Positions 29,409 to 39,564 are shown, counted from the first letter of the stretch. The stretch: DNA of 64,000 nucleotides from Bowmanella pacifica (GCF_014645355.1 NZ_BMLS01000005.1:186001-250000); one strand, 5' to 3'. The notes: generated by a model from the sequence alone, not told the origin. Translations and numbers: made by a program.

Positions 29409-29484
29409 TGGTGGATGGTACTGGGTTCGAACCAGTGACCCCCGCCTTGTAAGGGCGGTGCTCTCCCAGCTGAGCTAACCATCC
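29409..29484 (-). tRNA. tRNA-Val (anticodon UAC), copy 2
   Basis: Same 76-nt sequence as its neighbours with encoded CCA, separated by 33 bp from copy 3 and 27 bp from copy 1. Cotranscribed from the promoter at 29630-29657. Confidence 0.97.
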
Positions 29485-29511
29485 AGAGAGATATTGCCTG
29501 CACAGAGAAGG

Positions 29512-29587
29512 TGGTGGATGGTACTGGGTTCGAACCAGTGACCCCCGCCTTGTAAGGGCGGTGCTCTCCCAGCTGAGCTAACCATCC
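29512..29587 (-). tRNA. tRNA-Val (anticodon UAC), copy 1
   Basis: First gene of the minus-strand tRNA-Val array, 76 nt with encoded CCA and anticodon TAC in loop CTTACAA. It lies about 42 bp downstream of a consensus -10. Confidence 0.97.
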
Positions 29588-29629
29588 ATTTTTCCTACCC
29601 GCCGTGCTGTGCTTGGCAAGTGGAGGCGT

Positions 29630-29657
29630 ATTATAGGGAGGCGAGCTTGACTGTCAA
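29630..29657 (-). promoter_or_regulatory. Consensus sigma-70 promoter of the tRNA-Val array
   Basis: On the minus strand a perfect TTGACA (29657-29652) and perfect TATAAT (29635-29630) are separated by 16 bp, followed by a GC-rich start region (ACGCC). Confidence 0.85.
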
Positions 29658-29847
29658 CAGTAATTTTTCTTAATAGGTTTAAGTGCACAAAAACTCAGCA
29701 TCATGATGTTAATTGCACCGTCATGGATGAAAGTTGCTCGCTTATTAATGGATTATGGGTATGGCTTTTCAGCGGGTAAGGCCATAGGTTTCTGTCGTCA
29801 AGGCTGGTAAAATACCGCCACTTTTGATTGATAGGACAGCACATAAG

Positions 29848-31251
29848 ATGACAGTGGTGACCCGTTTCGCGCCCAGTCCAACCGGTTATTTACACGTAGG
29901 CGGCGCTCGCACTGCCTTGTATTCTTGGTTACATGCTAAAAACCAGGGCGGTAAATTCGTACTGCGGATTGAAGATACCGATATTGAACGTTCTACTCAG
30001 GAAGCTATTGATGCCATTTTAGAAGGGATGCAATGGTTGGGGCTGGATTGGGATGATGGTCCTTATTATCAGACCAAACGTTTCGATCGCTATAACGAGG
30101 TTATCGATCAATTGCTGGCTGAAGGTAAGGCCTACAAATGTTATTGCTCTCGAGAGCGCCTGGATAACTTGCGTGAAGAGCAAATGGCCTCGGGGCAGAA
30201 ACCTAAATATGACGGTAAATGTCGCCACGGTGTCGAACAAGAGGGGCCTTTTGTAATTCGTTTTAAGAATCCACAAGATGGTTCCGTGGTTATTAATGAT
30301 CATATTCGTGGTCGTATTGAAATTGCCAATGCCGAGCTGGATGATTTGATTATCCGTCGCACCGACGGCACCCCCACCTACAACTTCTGTGTGGTAGTGG
30401 ACGACTGGGATATGGGGATCACTCACGTAGTACGTGGTGAAGACCATATCAATAATACGCCAAGACAAATCAACATCCTCAAGGCACTGGATGCGCCCTT
30501 ACCCGAGTATGCTCACGTATCGATGATTTTGGGTGATGATGGCAAAAAGCTGTCCAAGCGCCATGGTGCGGTCAGCGTGATGCAATACCGCGATGACGGA
30601 TTCTTGCCCCAGGCATTGCTGAATTATCTGGTACGTTTGGGCTGGTCCCATGGTGACCAGGAAATCTTCAGCCTGGATGAAATGATTAAGCTGTTCAGTT
30701 TGGATGCTATCGGTCAGTCTGCGTCGGCTTTTAATACCGATAAACTGATCTGGTTGAATCAGCATTATATTAAAACCTTGCCAGCGTCTGAGGTTGCTGC
30801 TCACGCTAAGTGGCATTTTGACCAACAAGGTATAGAACTTACCAGTGGCCCAAGTCTGGAAGCCTTGCTGGCCATTCAGGGCGAAAGAGTCAAAACTCTT
30901 AAAGAACTGGCTGAAACCAGCCGTTACTTCTACGAAGAATTTGACGATTTTGATGAAAATGCCGCGAAAAAGCATTTGCGCCCTGTCGCCAAGGAGCCTT
31001 TAGCGCTGGTTAAGCAAAAATTAGCCGCCATCAGTGATTGGAATCCGACCACCATTCATGACGCTATCAATGCGACAGCAGAAGAATTAGGCGTGGGTAT
31101 GGGCAAGGTGGGTATGCCATTGCGTGTTGCGGCCACCGGTTCGGGGAATTCGCCGTCGCTCGATGTGACCTTAAATCTGTTAAAACCCGAGCAAGTTGCA
31201 CAGCGTTTAGACAAGGCGCTCAATTATATAGCAAACAGATCGGAATCTTAA
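29848..31251 (+). CDS. gltX: Glutamyl-tRNA synthetase
   Basis: A 467-residue class I synthetase. The HIGH-like motif is [19 protein letters not shown] (residues about 9-27), and the zinc-binding CYCS...CRH segment (residues about 97-127) is as in E. coli GltX. The KMSKS-type motif is KLSKRHGA (about 237-244). The ATG at 29848 gives the normal N-terminus [13 protein letters not shown]. It lies between two tRNA arrays, one of which encodes its own substrate tRNA-Glu. Confidence 0.97.
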   Translation: MTVVTRFAPSPTGYLHVGGARTALYSWLHAKNQGGKFVLRIEDTDIERSTQEAIDAILEGMQWLGLDWDDGPYYQTKRFDRYNEVIDQLLAEGKAYKCYCSRERLDNLREEQMASGQKPKYDGKCRHGVEQEGPFVIRFKNPQDGSVVINDHIRGRIEIANAELDDLIIRRTDGTPTYNFCVVVDDWDMGITHVVRGEDHINNTPRQINILKALDAPLPEYAHVSMILGDDGKKLSKRHGAVSVMQYRDDGFLPQALLNYLVRLGWSHGDQEIFSLDEMIKLFSLDAIGQSASAFNTDKLIWLNQHYIKTLPASEVAAHAKWHFDQQGIELTSGPSLEALLAIQGERVKTLKELAETSRYFYEEFDDFDENAAKKHLRPVAKEPLALVKQKLAAISDWNPTTIHDAINATAEELGVGMGKVGMPLRVAATGSGNSPSLDVTLNLLKPEQVAQRLDKALNYIANRSES

Positions 31252-31259
31252 AAAAAGCG

Positions 31260-31288
31260 TTGACAGGGAATAGGGGCGTGCCTAGAAT
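31260..31288 (+). promoter_or_regulatory. Promoter of the Ala-Glu tRNA array
   Basis: TTGACA (31260-31265) and TAGAAT (31283-31288) are separated by exactly 17 bp. The GC-rich discriminator GCGCCCCGC after the -10 is the hallmark of stringently controlled stable-RNA promoters. Confidence 0.85.
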
Positions 31289-31327
31289 GCGCCCCGCTGT
31301 CACGGAACAGCGCCTGTTTGAGACGAC

Positions 31328-31403
<76 letters not shown>

Positions 31404-31475
31404 CGTCTCACTATGAAGGTTTGCGTTGGGTTGGAAGGTAACTTCCTACCGACAGAATTTGTAAGATGAAAATGT

Positions 31476-31543
31476 CGCTCAGTTCGCTGGCTCACTTCGC
31501 CTTACAGAATTTTAGCAAAGCATGCTTTGCTGACAAAAATTCT
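31476..31543 (+). repeat. Conserved leader repeat before tRNA-Glu, copy 1
   Basis: A 68-bp sequence also present, with a few changes, before the second tRNA-Glu. It ends in a nested hairpin (31505-31544): outer stem CAGAATTTT / AAAATTCTG and inner palindrome AGCAAAG-CATG-CTTTGCT. The last outer base is the first base of the tRNA. Confidence 0.8.
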
Positions 31544-31619
31544 GTCCCCTTCGTCTAGAGGCCTAGGACACCGCCCTTTCACGGCGGTAACAGGGGTTCG
31601 AATCCCCTAGGGGACGCCA
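31544..31619 (+). tRNA. tRNA-Glu (anticodon UUC), copy 1
   Basis: A 76-nt tRNA with encoded CCA. The acceptor GTCCCCT pairs with AGGGGAC, and the anticodon loop CTTTCAC gives UUC. Identical to the copy at 31870. Confidence 0.97.
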
Positions 31620-31642
31620 CTTCATAGAAAAACAGAATTCCC

Positions 31643-31718
<76 letters not shown>

Positions 31719-31726
31719 AATTTCAC

Positions 31727-31747
31727 GTCAAGGCCTAAGGCCTTGAC
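31727..31747 (+). other. Perfect hairpin between tRNA-Ala 2 and tRNA-Glu 2
   Basis: A 9-bp stem GTCAAGGCC / GGCCTTGAC with a TAA loop and no T tract, so more likely a processing or spacer structure than a terminator. No equivalent is seen after the first tRNA-Ala. Confidence 0.5.
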
Positions 31748-31800
31748 CAGTTGCCAAGCCTAGTTGGTAGCGCAGAATATAAGTTCAGTAAGGATGATGC

Positions 31801-31869
31801 CGCTCAGTTCGCTGGCTCACTTCACCCTTACAGAATTTTAGCGAAGCATGCTTCGCTGACAAAAATTCT
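31801..31869 (+). repeat. Conserved leader repeat before tRNA-Glu, copy 2
   Basis: A 69-bp copy of the leader at 31476. The inner stem reads AGCGAAG-CATG-CTTCGCT: the A-T pair of copy 1 is replaced by G-C on both sides, a compensatory change. Confidence 0.8.
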
Positions 31870-31945
31870 GTCCCCTTCGTCTAGAGGCCTAGGACACCGC
31901 CCTTTCACGGCGGTAACAGGGGTTCGAATCCCCTAGGGGACGCCA
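31870..31945 (+). tRNA. tRNA-Glu (anticodon UUC), copy 2
   Basis: A 76-nt tRNA identical to the first Glu copy, with encoded CCA, last gene of the array. An intrinsic terminator follows within a few bases. Confidence 0.97.
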
Positions 31946-31949
31946 TATA

Positions 31950-31989
31950 AAAAAATACCCTGGTCAGAAATGACCGGGGTATTTTTTTA
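31950..31989 (+). terminator. Terminator of the tRNA Ala-Glu array
   Basis: The stem AAAATACCCTGGTCA / TGACCGGGGTATTTT with a short GAAA-containing loop is followed by a T run; one G-T wobble. Placed directly after the last tRNA. Confidence 0.9.
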
Positions 31990-32221
31990 TTTGTTGTACC
32001 CACGTGGCCCGCAGGGCGAAGGGCAGGAAGCCCGGAGTAATCCCGTTGCTAATTGAGATAGGACATTAGGGCTATTGAGCGGGCTCTTGTTTTAGTCTCT
32101 GCTGCGGGATGCAAAGTTTCTGTGCGCCAGTTAAATCCATTTGTACTGAGCGATACTCATAGATTTTTTTCACCGAAAAATTCCGGCACAATACACCTTT
32201 AACTCTATCGCGGAACCAATC

Positions 32222-32599
32222 ATGACACAGCCCCTAACACTGGATGCGTTGATCGCCCAGGATCCAGAGACTCGCGCCGAGTATTGTTTTCAGTTGTTAC
32301 TGGACAAACAACCACTATGGGGGCTGGAAGGCAAATTAGGCTGGGTAATGCTAAGTGCCGAAGGAGACGCATGCACGCCACTGTTTCCTGACGCCCAAAG
32401 TGCCCAGCTGTGGGGAACCCAGCAGTATCCTGAGTCTAAGCCCAAAGTGATCCCTTACGCCGAATTACGGCAGGTCTTGTTTAACCAATGGCAGCAAGAT
32501 GAGGTACTGCTGATGCTTTTTCCTCTGGCACAGGAAGAAGAAGGCATTATGGTCAAAGTGGAAGAGTTGCTGGACGCACTGGCACAAGCGGGTGAGTAA
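32222..32599 (+). CDS. DUF2750-like small protein
   Basis: A 125-residue cytoplasmic protein. Its layout (a helix containing ETRAEYCFQLLLDKQPLWGLEGKLGWVML, then a short acidic insert and PLFPDAQSAQLW) resembles DUF2750 proteins, whose function is unknown. No catalytic motif is visible. It overlaps the next gene by 8 bp (GTGAGTAA), so the two are probably cotranslated. The assignment is by pattern memory and only moderately sure. Confidence 0.6.
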   Translation: MTQPLTLDALIAQDPETRAEYCFQLLLDKQPLWGLEGKLGWVMLSAEGDACTPLFPDAQSAQLWGTQQYPESKPKVIPYAELRQVLFNQWQQDEVLLMLFPLAQEEEGIMVKVEELLDALAQAGE

Positions 32600-33149
32600 C
32601 ACTTTTCCTGCGATTGTCGGGCTTGGGGATGTTGACGCTCTTGTTAAAGTCTATATTGCCAACCGCCCGGCTCCTTATCAGCATTTATCTGTATGTCATG
32701 CCTTGGACTGTGGCGATATTGCTGCAGTGGGACAAGCCTGCGGCAATGGCTGGCGTAAGGTGTTTAATGTGTATGCCAAGCTGGTCTTTGCGCTGCAGGC
32801 GCAGAAGGTGAATCTGGCTGTAGGGATGCCCAGTTGGCAACATTACCGGGACAACCGTCTGCTGCAAGCCGGCTCATCAACGGCACTTTTGTTTTCGCCG
32901 CCGGTTTTGGATGAGCAGCAACAGGCCATACAGATCATCAGTGGTCGAACATATGCCAATGCGCTCAACAAGCAACAGAGTCTGGGACTTTTTTGGCTGA
33001 CCCCGGAGTTTGCGATAAATCCGCGTTATCGATTATTTGTCTGCCCTTATTTTGATTATCGTCAGCTAAGCAATGACAAGATTGCTTATTTACAATCATT
33101 GCTTGCAGAGTACGCAGTATCCGCCTTAGGAGGCAAGATATATGACTGA
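32592..33149 (+). CDS. Hypothetical protein, 185 residues
   Basis: I do not recognise this family. It is a soluble protein with no signal peptide or transmembrane segment; a central stretch VFNVYAKLVFALQAQ and a C-terminal RYRLFVCPYFDYRQLSNDK region look structured. It starts with GTG inside the DUF2750 stop region and ends 8 bp inside the SufE-like gene. It is therefore the middle of a coupled three-gene unit (DUF2750, this gene, csdE-like). The link with sulfur transfer is by position only. Confidence 0.75.
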   Translation: MSNTFPAIVGLGDVDALVKVYIANRPAPYQHLSVCHALDCGDIAAVGQACGNGWRKVFNVYAKLVFALQAQKVNLAVGMPSWQHYRDNRLLQAGSSTALLFSPPVLDEQQQAIQIISGRTYANALNKQQSLGLFWLTPEFAINPRYRLFVCPYFDYRQLSNDKIAYLQSLLAEYAVSALGGKIYD

Positions 33150-33540
33150 GCTGGCTGACCGACTTCGCCAGACAACCGGATGGGATGCCCAAATGCGTGA
33201 GTTGATGTTGGCAGGCCGACACTTGCCTGCGCCATCTGATGCACTTTGCCAGGCAGAAAATGAAGTACCAGGTTGTGAGAGTCAGGTTTGGTTAAGCTGT
33301 GCGTTGGATGAGGGGGGAGTCTTATCTATCCAGGCTTGGTCAAATAGTAAGATTGTAAGAGGTTTACTAGTGGTGTTGCTCGACTACGTGCAAAGCCATG
33401 CTGTTACACAGATCCCATCGCTGGATTTGGCTAATTATCTGAGCACCTTAGGCCTGGGGAGACATTTAAGCCAGTCCCGCAGTAATGGCTTAAATGCGGT
33501 GATGTCAGCCATCAAAACCCGTGCTTCAGGCTTAAGCTAA
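33142..33540 (+). CDS. csdE: SufE/CsdE-family sulfur acceptor
   Basis: A 132-residue protein that accepts persulfide sulfur from a cysteine desulfurase. The acceptor Cys lies in VPGCESQVWL (about residue 44), as in SufE and CsdE. Because tcdA (csdL) lies close by, CsdE is the better label, but no cysteine desulfurase gene (csdA) is in the window. AGGAGG stands about 9 nt before the ATG; the gene overlaps the preceding one by 8 bp. Confidence 0.85.
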   Translation: MTELADRLRQTTGWDAQMRELMLAGRHLPAPSDALCQAENEVPGCESQVWLSCALDEGGVLSIQAWSNSKIVRGLLVVLLDYVQSHAVTQIPSLDLANYLSTLGLGRHLSQSRSNGLNAVMSAIKTRASGLS

Positions 33541-33560
33541 TCTTTGGCAAGGAGCCAGGT

Positions 33561-34991
33561 ATGACAGATCAGTTTGCCAATCCATCGACCATTTCTTCCT
33601 CCCCGGGTCCGGTTGCGGAGACACAACGCTTGATCATTTTGGATATTTTACGAGGCTTCGCCTTGTGGGGGATCCTGCTGATGAATATCGAGTGGTTTAA
33701 TCGGCCAGTATCTGAGCTCGGCCAATGGGAGCAAGGACAAGAGGGGCTGGCCTTAGCCGCTGCGTGGTTTGTAAGGTTATTTGTTGAAGGTAAATTTTAT
33801 ACCTTATTTTCCCTGCTATTTGGTATGGGCTTTGCGATTATGTTGCGCCACGGCAAGGCGACTGGACGCGACTATTTTGCCTGGTTTTCACGGCGCTTGA
33901 CGGTACTTTTCCTGTTCGGTTTGCTGCATCTGGTGTTCCTATGGAGTGGCGATATTCTGCATAGCTATGCCATGGCGGGGTTTATCTTGCTGGGTATGGT
34001 GTGGCTGTTTGATAAGGGCTATCTGCAGGATTTGCAGCGGCCTCACAACCAGCTGCGCGTCGCGCTTTGGTGGCTAGGGACGCCCAGTGTGCTGCTGTTG
34101 TTGGCAGCTTTACTGTTTAGTACTCAGAATACCGGCAATCAGCATGAGCAGGACTGGCAATACGAGCAGGCGGTAGAGGCCAGAGCTAAGCTGCTGATGT
34201 CAGGCGCGACGCCTATGCCTGTCGATGAAAACAGCACCAAGTTATCCGAGCCACAGCTGCTCGAATTGGATGCCCGACTGCGCGCCGAGGAGCTTAAGCA
34301 AAATGCCCTTGAGCTTGGGCAGGAAATACAAGTTTTAGGGCAAGGGACATTTTTGCAAGCTAGCGCGTTCCGTTTGCAACAGGCAACAGCGGAGTTTCCG
34401 TTTAGCCTAATTAACATCCTGTTGGCGATTTTTCCGCTGTTTTTGCTCGGCTATGCGCTGCAGGGGAGCGGTATGATAGAAAATTATCAGCGCTATTCAA
34501 GAGTATGGAAGATACTTTGCTGTGGGGGAATCGGCATAGGTTTACCTTTGAGTTTATGGGCGCTGATACTTATGCGGGCTCCCGGGTTTGAATTGGACTC
34601 CTGGTTAGGGGCGGTGGCCTATTCCTTGTACTATTTAAGCCAATATGTGCTGAGTGCCGGGTATCTGGGGGGATTGTTATGGCTTTGCAGTCAACCCCGC
34701 TGGCTGGCAAGGCTAAGAGGGCTGGCGGCCATGGGCAAAATGGCACTGACCCATTATTTAACTCATTCGCTGGTGCTCAGCTTATTGTTTTTCGGCTATG
34801 GCCTGGGCTGGTATGGACAAATCGACAGAGCCTGGCAACTGCTGATAGCTCTGACGCTACTTTCCTGCCAGCTGCTGGTTAGCCCCTGGTGGCTAAAGTA
34901 TTTTCAGTTCGGGCCGCTGGAATGGCTATGGCGCTGCCTGACCTATAAAGCCTGGCAACCCTTTAGAAGGGTAAAAGCTGCAACGGGTTAG
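33561..34991 (+). CDS. DUF418 polytopic membrane protein (YeiB-like)
   Basis: A 476-residue inner-membrane protein with about ten transmembrane helices. The N-terminal signature RLIILDILRGFALWGILLMN (residues about 23-42) and the C-terminal DUF418 region (MGKMALTHYLTHS, about 390-402) are typical of YeiB-like proteins of unknown function. A hydrophilic acidic loop (residues about 190-260) interrupts the membrane part. It sits between csdE and tcdA and ends with a 4-bp convergent overlap with tcdA. Confidence 0.85.
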   Translation: MTDQFANPSTISSSPGPVAETQRLIILDILRGFALWGILLMNIEWFNRPVSELGQWEQGQEGLALAAAWFVRLFVEGKFYTLFSLLFGMGFAIMLRHGKATGRDYFAWFSRRLTVLFLFGLLHLVFLWSGDILHSYAMAGFILLGMVWLFDKGYLQDLQRPHNQLRVALWWLGTPSVLLLLAALLFSTQNTGNQHEQDWQYEQAVEARAKLLMSGATPMPVDENSTKLSEPQLLELDARLRAEELKQNALELGQEIQVLGQGTFLQASAFRLQQATAEFPFSLINILLAIFPLFLLGYALQGSGMIENYQRYSRVWKILCCGGIGIGLPLSLWALILMRAPGFELDSWLGAVAYSLYYLSQYVLSAGYLGGLLWLCSQPRWLARLRGLAAMGKMALTHYLTHSLVLSLLFFGYGLGWYGQIDRAWQLLIALTLLSCQLLVSPWWLKYFQFGPLEWLWRCLTYKAWQPFRRVKAATG

Positions 34992-35782
34992 TTCTGGGCT
35001 TGCCTCTGACAGCGTTCTAGGTATTTTTCGATACAGCGAGCGGCCGCTACAAAGCCGAATGTCCCGGTAACGGCCACCGAGGCACCAAATCCCGAGTTGC
35101 AGTCGAGTTTTACACTGCCATCCTGAAATTGTTTGGCGGCACACACCGTGCCGTCTTGCTGCGGGTATTTCAACTGCTCGGTGGAATACACGCAGTCCAC
35201 CGAAAAGCGGCGTTTGGGGTTAGCGGTAAATCTGTAATCGCGTCTGAGCAGTGAGCGTACCTTCGCCGCCAACGGATCTTGTACGGTTTTAGCCAGGTCG
35301 GTCACCTTAACTTGGGTGGGATCGGTTTGTCCACCCGCGCCACCCACAGTCAGCACCGGTATTTTATTGCGCTTGCAGTGAGCAATCATGGCCGCCTTGG
35401 CTTTTACCGAGTCTGTGGCATCAATCACATAGTCGAACTTTTGCAGATAATCGCGGACATTCTCAGGTGTGACAAAGTCCTCAACACAATGTACCTGACA
35501 TTGTGGATTAATCTGGCGGATGCGCTCCGCCATTACCTCGACCTTACTTTGGCCGACGGTATTTTGTAGTGCATGAATCTGACGGTTGGTGTTGGTGGTG
35601 CAGATATCATCCAGGTCAATCAGGGTGAGTTTACCCACCGCCGTGCGCGCCAGGGCTTCTGCTACCCAGCAACCGACGCCACCTATGCCCACCACGCAAA
35701 AATGGGCCTGGCTTAGCCATAGTGCTTGCTGGCTTCCATATAGCCGACTTGTTCCACCAAAGCGCTGACTCTCTTCACTCAT
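34988..35782 (-). CDS. tcdA: tRNA threonylcarbamoyladenosine dehydratase TcdA (CsdL)
   Basis: A 264-residue E1-like enzyme that cyclises t6A to ct6A at position 37 of ANN-decoding tRNAs using ATP. The nucleotide-binding motif VVGIGGVGCWVAEAL is at residues about 29-43, followed by LIDLDDICTTNTNRQ. In E. coli it belongs to csdA-csdE-csdL, where CsdA/CsdE supply sulfur transfer; here csdE is on the other strand and csdA is missing. Length agrees with the family. Confidence 0.93.
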   Translation of the reverse strand: MSEESQRFGGTSRLYGSQQALWLSQAHFCVVGIGGVGCWVAEALARTAVGKLTLIDLDDICTTNTNRQIHALQNTVGQSKVEVMAERIRQINPQCQVHCVEDFVTPENVRDYLQKFDYVIDATDSVKAKAAMIAHCKRNKIPVLTVGGAGGQTDPTQVKVTDLAKTVQDPLAAKVRSLLRRDYRFTANPKRRFSVDCVYSTEQLKYPQQDGTVCAAKQFQDGSVKLDCNSGFGASVAVTGTFGFVAAARCIEKYLERCQRQAQN

Positions 35783-36026
35783 CAGATTGTTACCCTTATT
35801 TGCAGGGGGCGCACTATAGCATATTCCTGCTCAAGGCACTGTCTGCTGTCCATATCTATAACCCTTTAGTTATTGTGGTTTTTTTCATCAAAACTTGATC
35901 TGGATCAACTTTTTATTGTGGCTCTGAGAATATTTTATTACATGAAGTTAACAATTCTCGTGCGAATATCGAAAGAGTTCGCGTCGCTATTATCTGGTCC
36001 TTTTTTTAATAATAATTATATCGAGG

Positions 36027-37601
36027 ATGGCTATGCGCCGAGGTGTGGCTGTAACGCAACAAGAGAAGCATTTTTCACCAGAACTTTATTTAATTACCAC
36101 TACGGATCCCCGGGGAGTCATTACCTACGTTAACCAGGCATTTGTTGATGTGTCCGGTTATCAACAGGAGGAACTACTAGGCAAGAATCACAATTTAATT
36201 CGTCACCCTGATATGCCCAAAGAAGCCTTTGCTGACTTATGGTCTACGATTCAGGCCGGTCGTTCCTGGCGAGGAGTGGTAAAGAACCGGTGTAAGGATG
36301 GCGATCACTACTGGGTGGATGCCTATGTCACACCGGTCTTCTCTGAGGGGAAGATTGTTGAATATCAATCTATTCGAACCGCGCTGACCGAAGTGCAGAA
36401 AAACCGGGCAGCTAAGGTGTATGCCAAATGGCCAGCACGTTTATCACCTGCTTGGCACTATGAGTTACCCTGGGGCTGGTTATTACCCCTTAGTCTGCCT
36501 GTAGCGAGTGCGGTACAGGCATCTATTGGACATGGTGTAGCAGCCTTGCTGACATTGTCACTGTGGCCGCTGTTTGGCGCATATGGAATAAAACAAAGTA
36601 ATGGACTTAGACAGTTGAAAGCACTACTGCAACATGCCGATATCAATCCCTTGATGGGCTATATATACACAGGTCGTCGCGACATAAGTGCCAATCTGCG
36701 TCATGCCTATGACTCACAGCGCAAAGAACTGGAAGCGTTGATGGCCAGGCTTAGCAATACCGCTGCACACTTGTTGGATATGCGCAGTCAGGCTGCCAGT
36801 GATATTTGTCAGGCTGCGGATTTAAGCTTGCAACAACAGCAAAATATTGAGGCGTTGCTGGCCGATCTTGCCACTATGCTGCATGCACAAAATCAAACCT
36901 CTGATTCGTCTCGACGCACCAATGAATATTCCAGTCATGTTGAAAATGCTGCTCGTCAGGGGGAAGGGCAATTAAGCAATATGCGCCAGGCCATGGCGCA
37001 GTTAAATAAGCAGTTGTTGGGACTGCAGTCTGGCTTTACGCAGGTTAATCATCAAAGCGGCAGTATCAGCCAGGTTGTCAACGTGATTCGGGAAGTGGCA
37101 GAGAAGATAAACTTGCTGGCATTAAACGCGGCCATTGAGGCGGCCAGAGCTGGCGAGCAGGGTAGAGGCTTTGCCGTTGTGGCAGACGAAGTCAGGGAAC
37201 TGGCAAGCCGCACACAACAATCAACAGAAGAGATTCAAGCTATTATCGACCAGTTGTTGTTGGCGGTTGATGTGTCATCGACCAGCATGGGAGAAGGAGC
37301 CAAGATGTCTGAATCGACAAATCAGGCTGTAGAAGACGCGGTGACGTCCATTGCTGATATTCTGTGTGCCATCGGCGATATAAAACAGCAGGCGCATCAT
37401 ACCGACCAGTCAACGAACCGCCAGCTGGATACCCTCGAAGCACTCAACAAACGTGCTGATGCCTTGTTTGAGCAAGCCAGGTGCTCAGCTGCAGCGGCCA
37501 GCTCGGCGCAAATGAAGGGACAGCAGCTAGGTAGTGATGTGGAAAAGCTGCACATGTTGGCTAAGCATTTCTTGAGCTTGCAAAAACGGGGCATGGCATG
37601 A
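36027..37601 (+). CDS. PAS-containing methyl-accepting chemotaxis protein (Aer-like)
   Basis: A 524-residue receptor. An N-terminal PAS domain (residues about 20-125) contains [17 protein letters not shown] and [13 protein letters not shown], close to the Aer redox sensor. A short membrane hairpin (about 148-185) follows, then a long cytoplasmic signalling domain with the conserved tip [20 protein letters not shown]. It probably senses redox or aerotactic signals through a bound flavin. It is coupled by an ATGA overlap to a PAS-GGDEF-EAL gene. The start could also be the second ATG at 36033. Confidence 0.9.
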   Translation: MAMRRGVAVTQQEKHFSPELYLITTTDPRGVITYVNQAFVDVSGYQQEELLGKNHNLIRHPDMPKEAFADLWSTIQAGRSWRGVVKNRCKDGDHYWVDAYVTPVFSEGKIVEYQSIRTALTEVQKNRAAKVYAKWPARLSPAWHYELPWGWLLPLSLPVASAVQASIGHGVAALLTLSLWPLFGAYGIKQSNGLRQLKALLQHADINPLMGYIYTGRRDISANLRHAYDSQRKELEALMARLSNTAAHLLDMRSQAASDICQAADLSLQQQQNIEALLADLATMLHAQNQTSDSSRRTNEYSSHVENAARQGEGQLSNMRQAMAQLNKQLLGLQSGFTQVNHQSGSISQVVNVIREVAEKINLLALNAAIEAARAGEQGRGFAVVADEVRELASRTQQSTEEIQAIIDQLLLAVDVSSTSMGEGAKMSESTNQAVEDAVTSIADILCAIGDIKQQAHHTDQSTNRQLDTLEALNKRADALFEQARCSAAAASSAQMKGQQLGSDVEKLHMLAKHFLSLQKRGMA

Positions 37602-39337
37602 ATGAGCCTGTGATGTCATTGCAACGCTTTTGCGGGCAGTCGCTAAATGATGTGCTACCAAATGTTGCTGATGTGCTATTTGATGATGCTAGCCATGGGC
37701 TGATGTTAACCGATGCAAAGGCACGTATTTTGCGGGTCAATGAAACCTTTTGCAGAATTACCGGGTATGCCAGTGACGAGGTATTGGGTCAGACGCCGGC
37801 CCTATTTCGCTCTTCCCAGCATCCGGCATCTTTTTATACGGAGATGTGGCAGACCATCGCTGAGCAGGGAAGTTGGCAGGGGGAGATTTGGAACCGGCGA
37901 CGTGATAATGCCATCTATCGCCAATGGTTAAAAATTACAGAAATCAAAGACCCCGCAGGTGAGGTTTGTTATTACTTGGGGATGATGCAAGATCTCAGTG
38001 AACGGCCTTCCCGCGAGACTCATGCTTTTGATTTTATTCATTATGACCGCCTGACCGGGCTGGGAAGCAGGGATATGTTGATTAACCGCTTTCCTCAGGC
38101 ACTTGCTCATGCCAAAGCAACGCGCAGCAAATTACTGATTCTGTGGGTCGACGCCAGTCAGTTAGGGCATATCAATGAGCAGTACGGGCTAACTATTGGT
38201 GATTTGGTGGTCAGAGTGCAAGGGCTCAGGCTGAAGAAAATCATTGATGAGCAAGGTACCTTAGTGCGTTTGTATGCGGATGACTTTGTGTTGTTGCATC
38301 AGAGTCGCGATGCTGGCGCTGATATGCTGTGTGAGACGATTCTGGAGGCATTACGACAGCCTATTAGCCTGGGCGATAAACAGATTTCCTGCTGTGCCAG
38401 TATTGGGGTTGCCTGTTTTCCTCATGATTCGGACAAGCGTGAAACCCTGTTAAATGCCGCGGAAATGGCAGTACAAGATGCCAAGCGCCGGGGAGGAAAC
38501 TGCGTTGCTTATTATAATCCGTCGGATGGACAAGCCAGTCTGCGACGACATCAGATATTGCGACGTCTGTCTCAGGCTATGGTGCAGGAAGACAATGCTT
38601 TGCATTTGTTCTTTCAACCTAAATGGAGCATGCACAGCCGACAGCTTACAGGTATTGAAGCATTGATTCGTTGGCGGGATGATGAACTTGGAGATATTTC
38701 TCCCGCCGAGTTTATTCCTATCGCTGAGCAAAGTGATTTGATCATTAAACTTGACCGTTGGGTGGTTCTACAACTTTGTAAACTGATGCCTAGGTTGCGC
38801 GCGCAAAGTCATGGTCTTCCTACCTTATCGATTAATTTATCGGCGCGGCATCTGTGCCAACCTGATTTATGCGATTGGCTGCTAAGCTGCCTCTCTACTT
38901 ATGCTGTGCATCCTAATGAACTGGAGCTGGAAATTACGGAAACGGCGTTGATGGACAACGAAGATAAGGCCAGCCAGATCCTGGCTGAACTTAAACTGCA
39001 GGGTTTCCATATTGCGCTGGATGATTTTGGTAGTGGTTATTCCAGTTTGAGCCACCTGAAAAATATGCCGCTGGATACGGTTAAAATCGATCGCTCCTTG
39101 ATTCAAGATATTACCAGTAACGACAAAGCCAGCAGTATTGTAAAGAATCTCACCGCGATGGTTGCTGACCTCTCTCTCAATCTGGTGGTGGAGGGGGTGG
39201 AAACCATTGAACAGCACGAGTTACTGAGGAAACTGGGGTGTCAGCAGTCGCAGGGGTATTTATATGCCCGGCCCATGCCGATGCAGGAGTTATTAGCTTT
39301 ACTGGCTTATCCTGCCTGGCATTTTAATCCAGATTAA
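37598..39337 (+). CDS. PAS-GGDEF-EAL protein, probable c-di-GMP phosphodiesterase
   Basis: A 579-residue protein with an N-terminal PAS domain (about residues 25-145), a GGDEF domain (about 150-310) and an EAL domain (about 325-575). The GGDEF active site is degenerate (YADDF), so cyclase activity is unlikely. The EAL domain keeps EALIRW, the NLSARHL region, [22 protein letters not shown] and VVEGVET, so it should hydrolyse c-di-GMP. Its ATG overlaps the stop of the Aer-like receptor gene (ATGA), suggesting joint control of motility by redox input. Confidence 0.9.
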   Translation: MNEPVMSLQRFCGQSLNDVLPNVADVLFDDASHGLMLTDAKARILRVNETFCRITGYASDEVLGQTPALFRSSQHPASFYTEMWQTIAEQGSWQGEIWNRRRDNAIYRQWLKITEIKDPAGEVCYYLGMMQDLSERPSRETHAFDFIHYDRLTGLGSRDMLINRFPQALAHAKATRSKLLILWVDASQLGHINEQYGLTIGDLVVRVQGLRLKKIIDEQGTLVRLYADDFVLLHQSRDAGADMLCETILEALRQPISLGDKQISCCASIGVACFPHDSDKRETLLNAAEMAVQDAKRRGGNCVAYYNPSDGQASLRRHQILRRLSQAMVQEDNALHLFFQPKWSMHSRQLTGIEALIRWRDDELGDISPAEFIPIAEQSDLIIKLDRWVVLQLCKLMPRLRAQSHGLPTLSINLSARHLCQPDLCDWLLSCLSTYAVHPNELELEITETALMDNEDKASQILAELKLQGFHIALDDFGSGYSSLSHLKNMPLDTVKIDRSLIQDITSNDKASSIVKNLTAMVADLSLNLVVEGVETIEQHELLRKLGCQQSQGYLYARPMPMQELLALLAYPAWHFNPD

Positions 39338-39419
39338 TGCTGATGGGGGCGTGTCACATTTTCGCACGCCAGCTGTCTTAATTTCAGAGCACAGCTCAGC
39401 CCTTTATTTGTCAATAAAC

Positions 39420-39436
39420 TTTACATGTGTTGCTAA
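39420..39436 (+). promoter_or_regulatory. Dyad-like element upstream of PEP-CTERM gene 2
   Basis: TTTACATGTGTTGCTAA shares the TTTACA-N5-TG(T/C)(A/T)AA pattern of the element before PEP-CTERM gene 1. It stands exactly 51 bp upstream of the sigma-54-like promoter, the same spacing as there. Confidence 0.45.
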
Positions 39437-39487
39437 GTTGCTCCGCTGTCCTCAACTATATTTCAATAAAAACATAGGGTTACTTTT

Positions 39488-39502
39488 TGGCCTGATTAAT
39501 GC
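39488..39502 (+). promoter_or_regulatory. Sigma-54-like promoter of PEP-CTERM gene 2
   Basis: TGGCCTGATTAATGC keeps TGGC, the G at position 7 and the -12 TGC at the right spacing, with three mismatches to TGGCACG-N4-TTGC. Confidence 0.5.
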
Positions 39503-39564
39503 TTTATTTACCATGCACATGGATGTCGAGAAGGTTGTAACGGGAAACTGACTTGAGGTTCATG

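Noticed and set aside
31748-31800. tRNA-like fragment (TAGTTGGTAGCGCAG resembles a D arm)
   Set aside because: No acceptor, anticodon or T arm can be paired around it; the similarity is too short.
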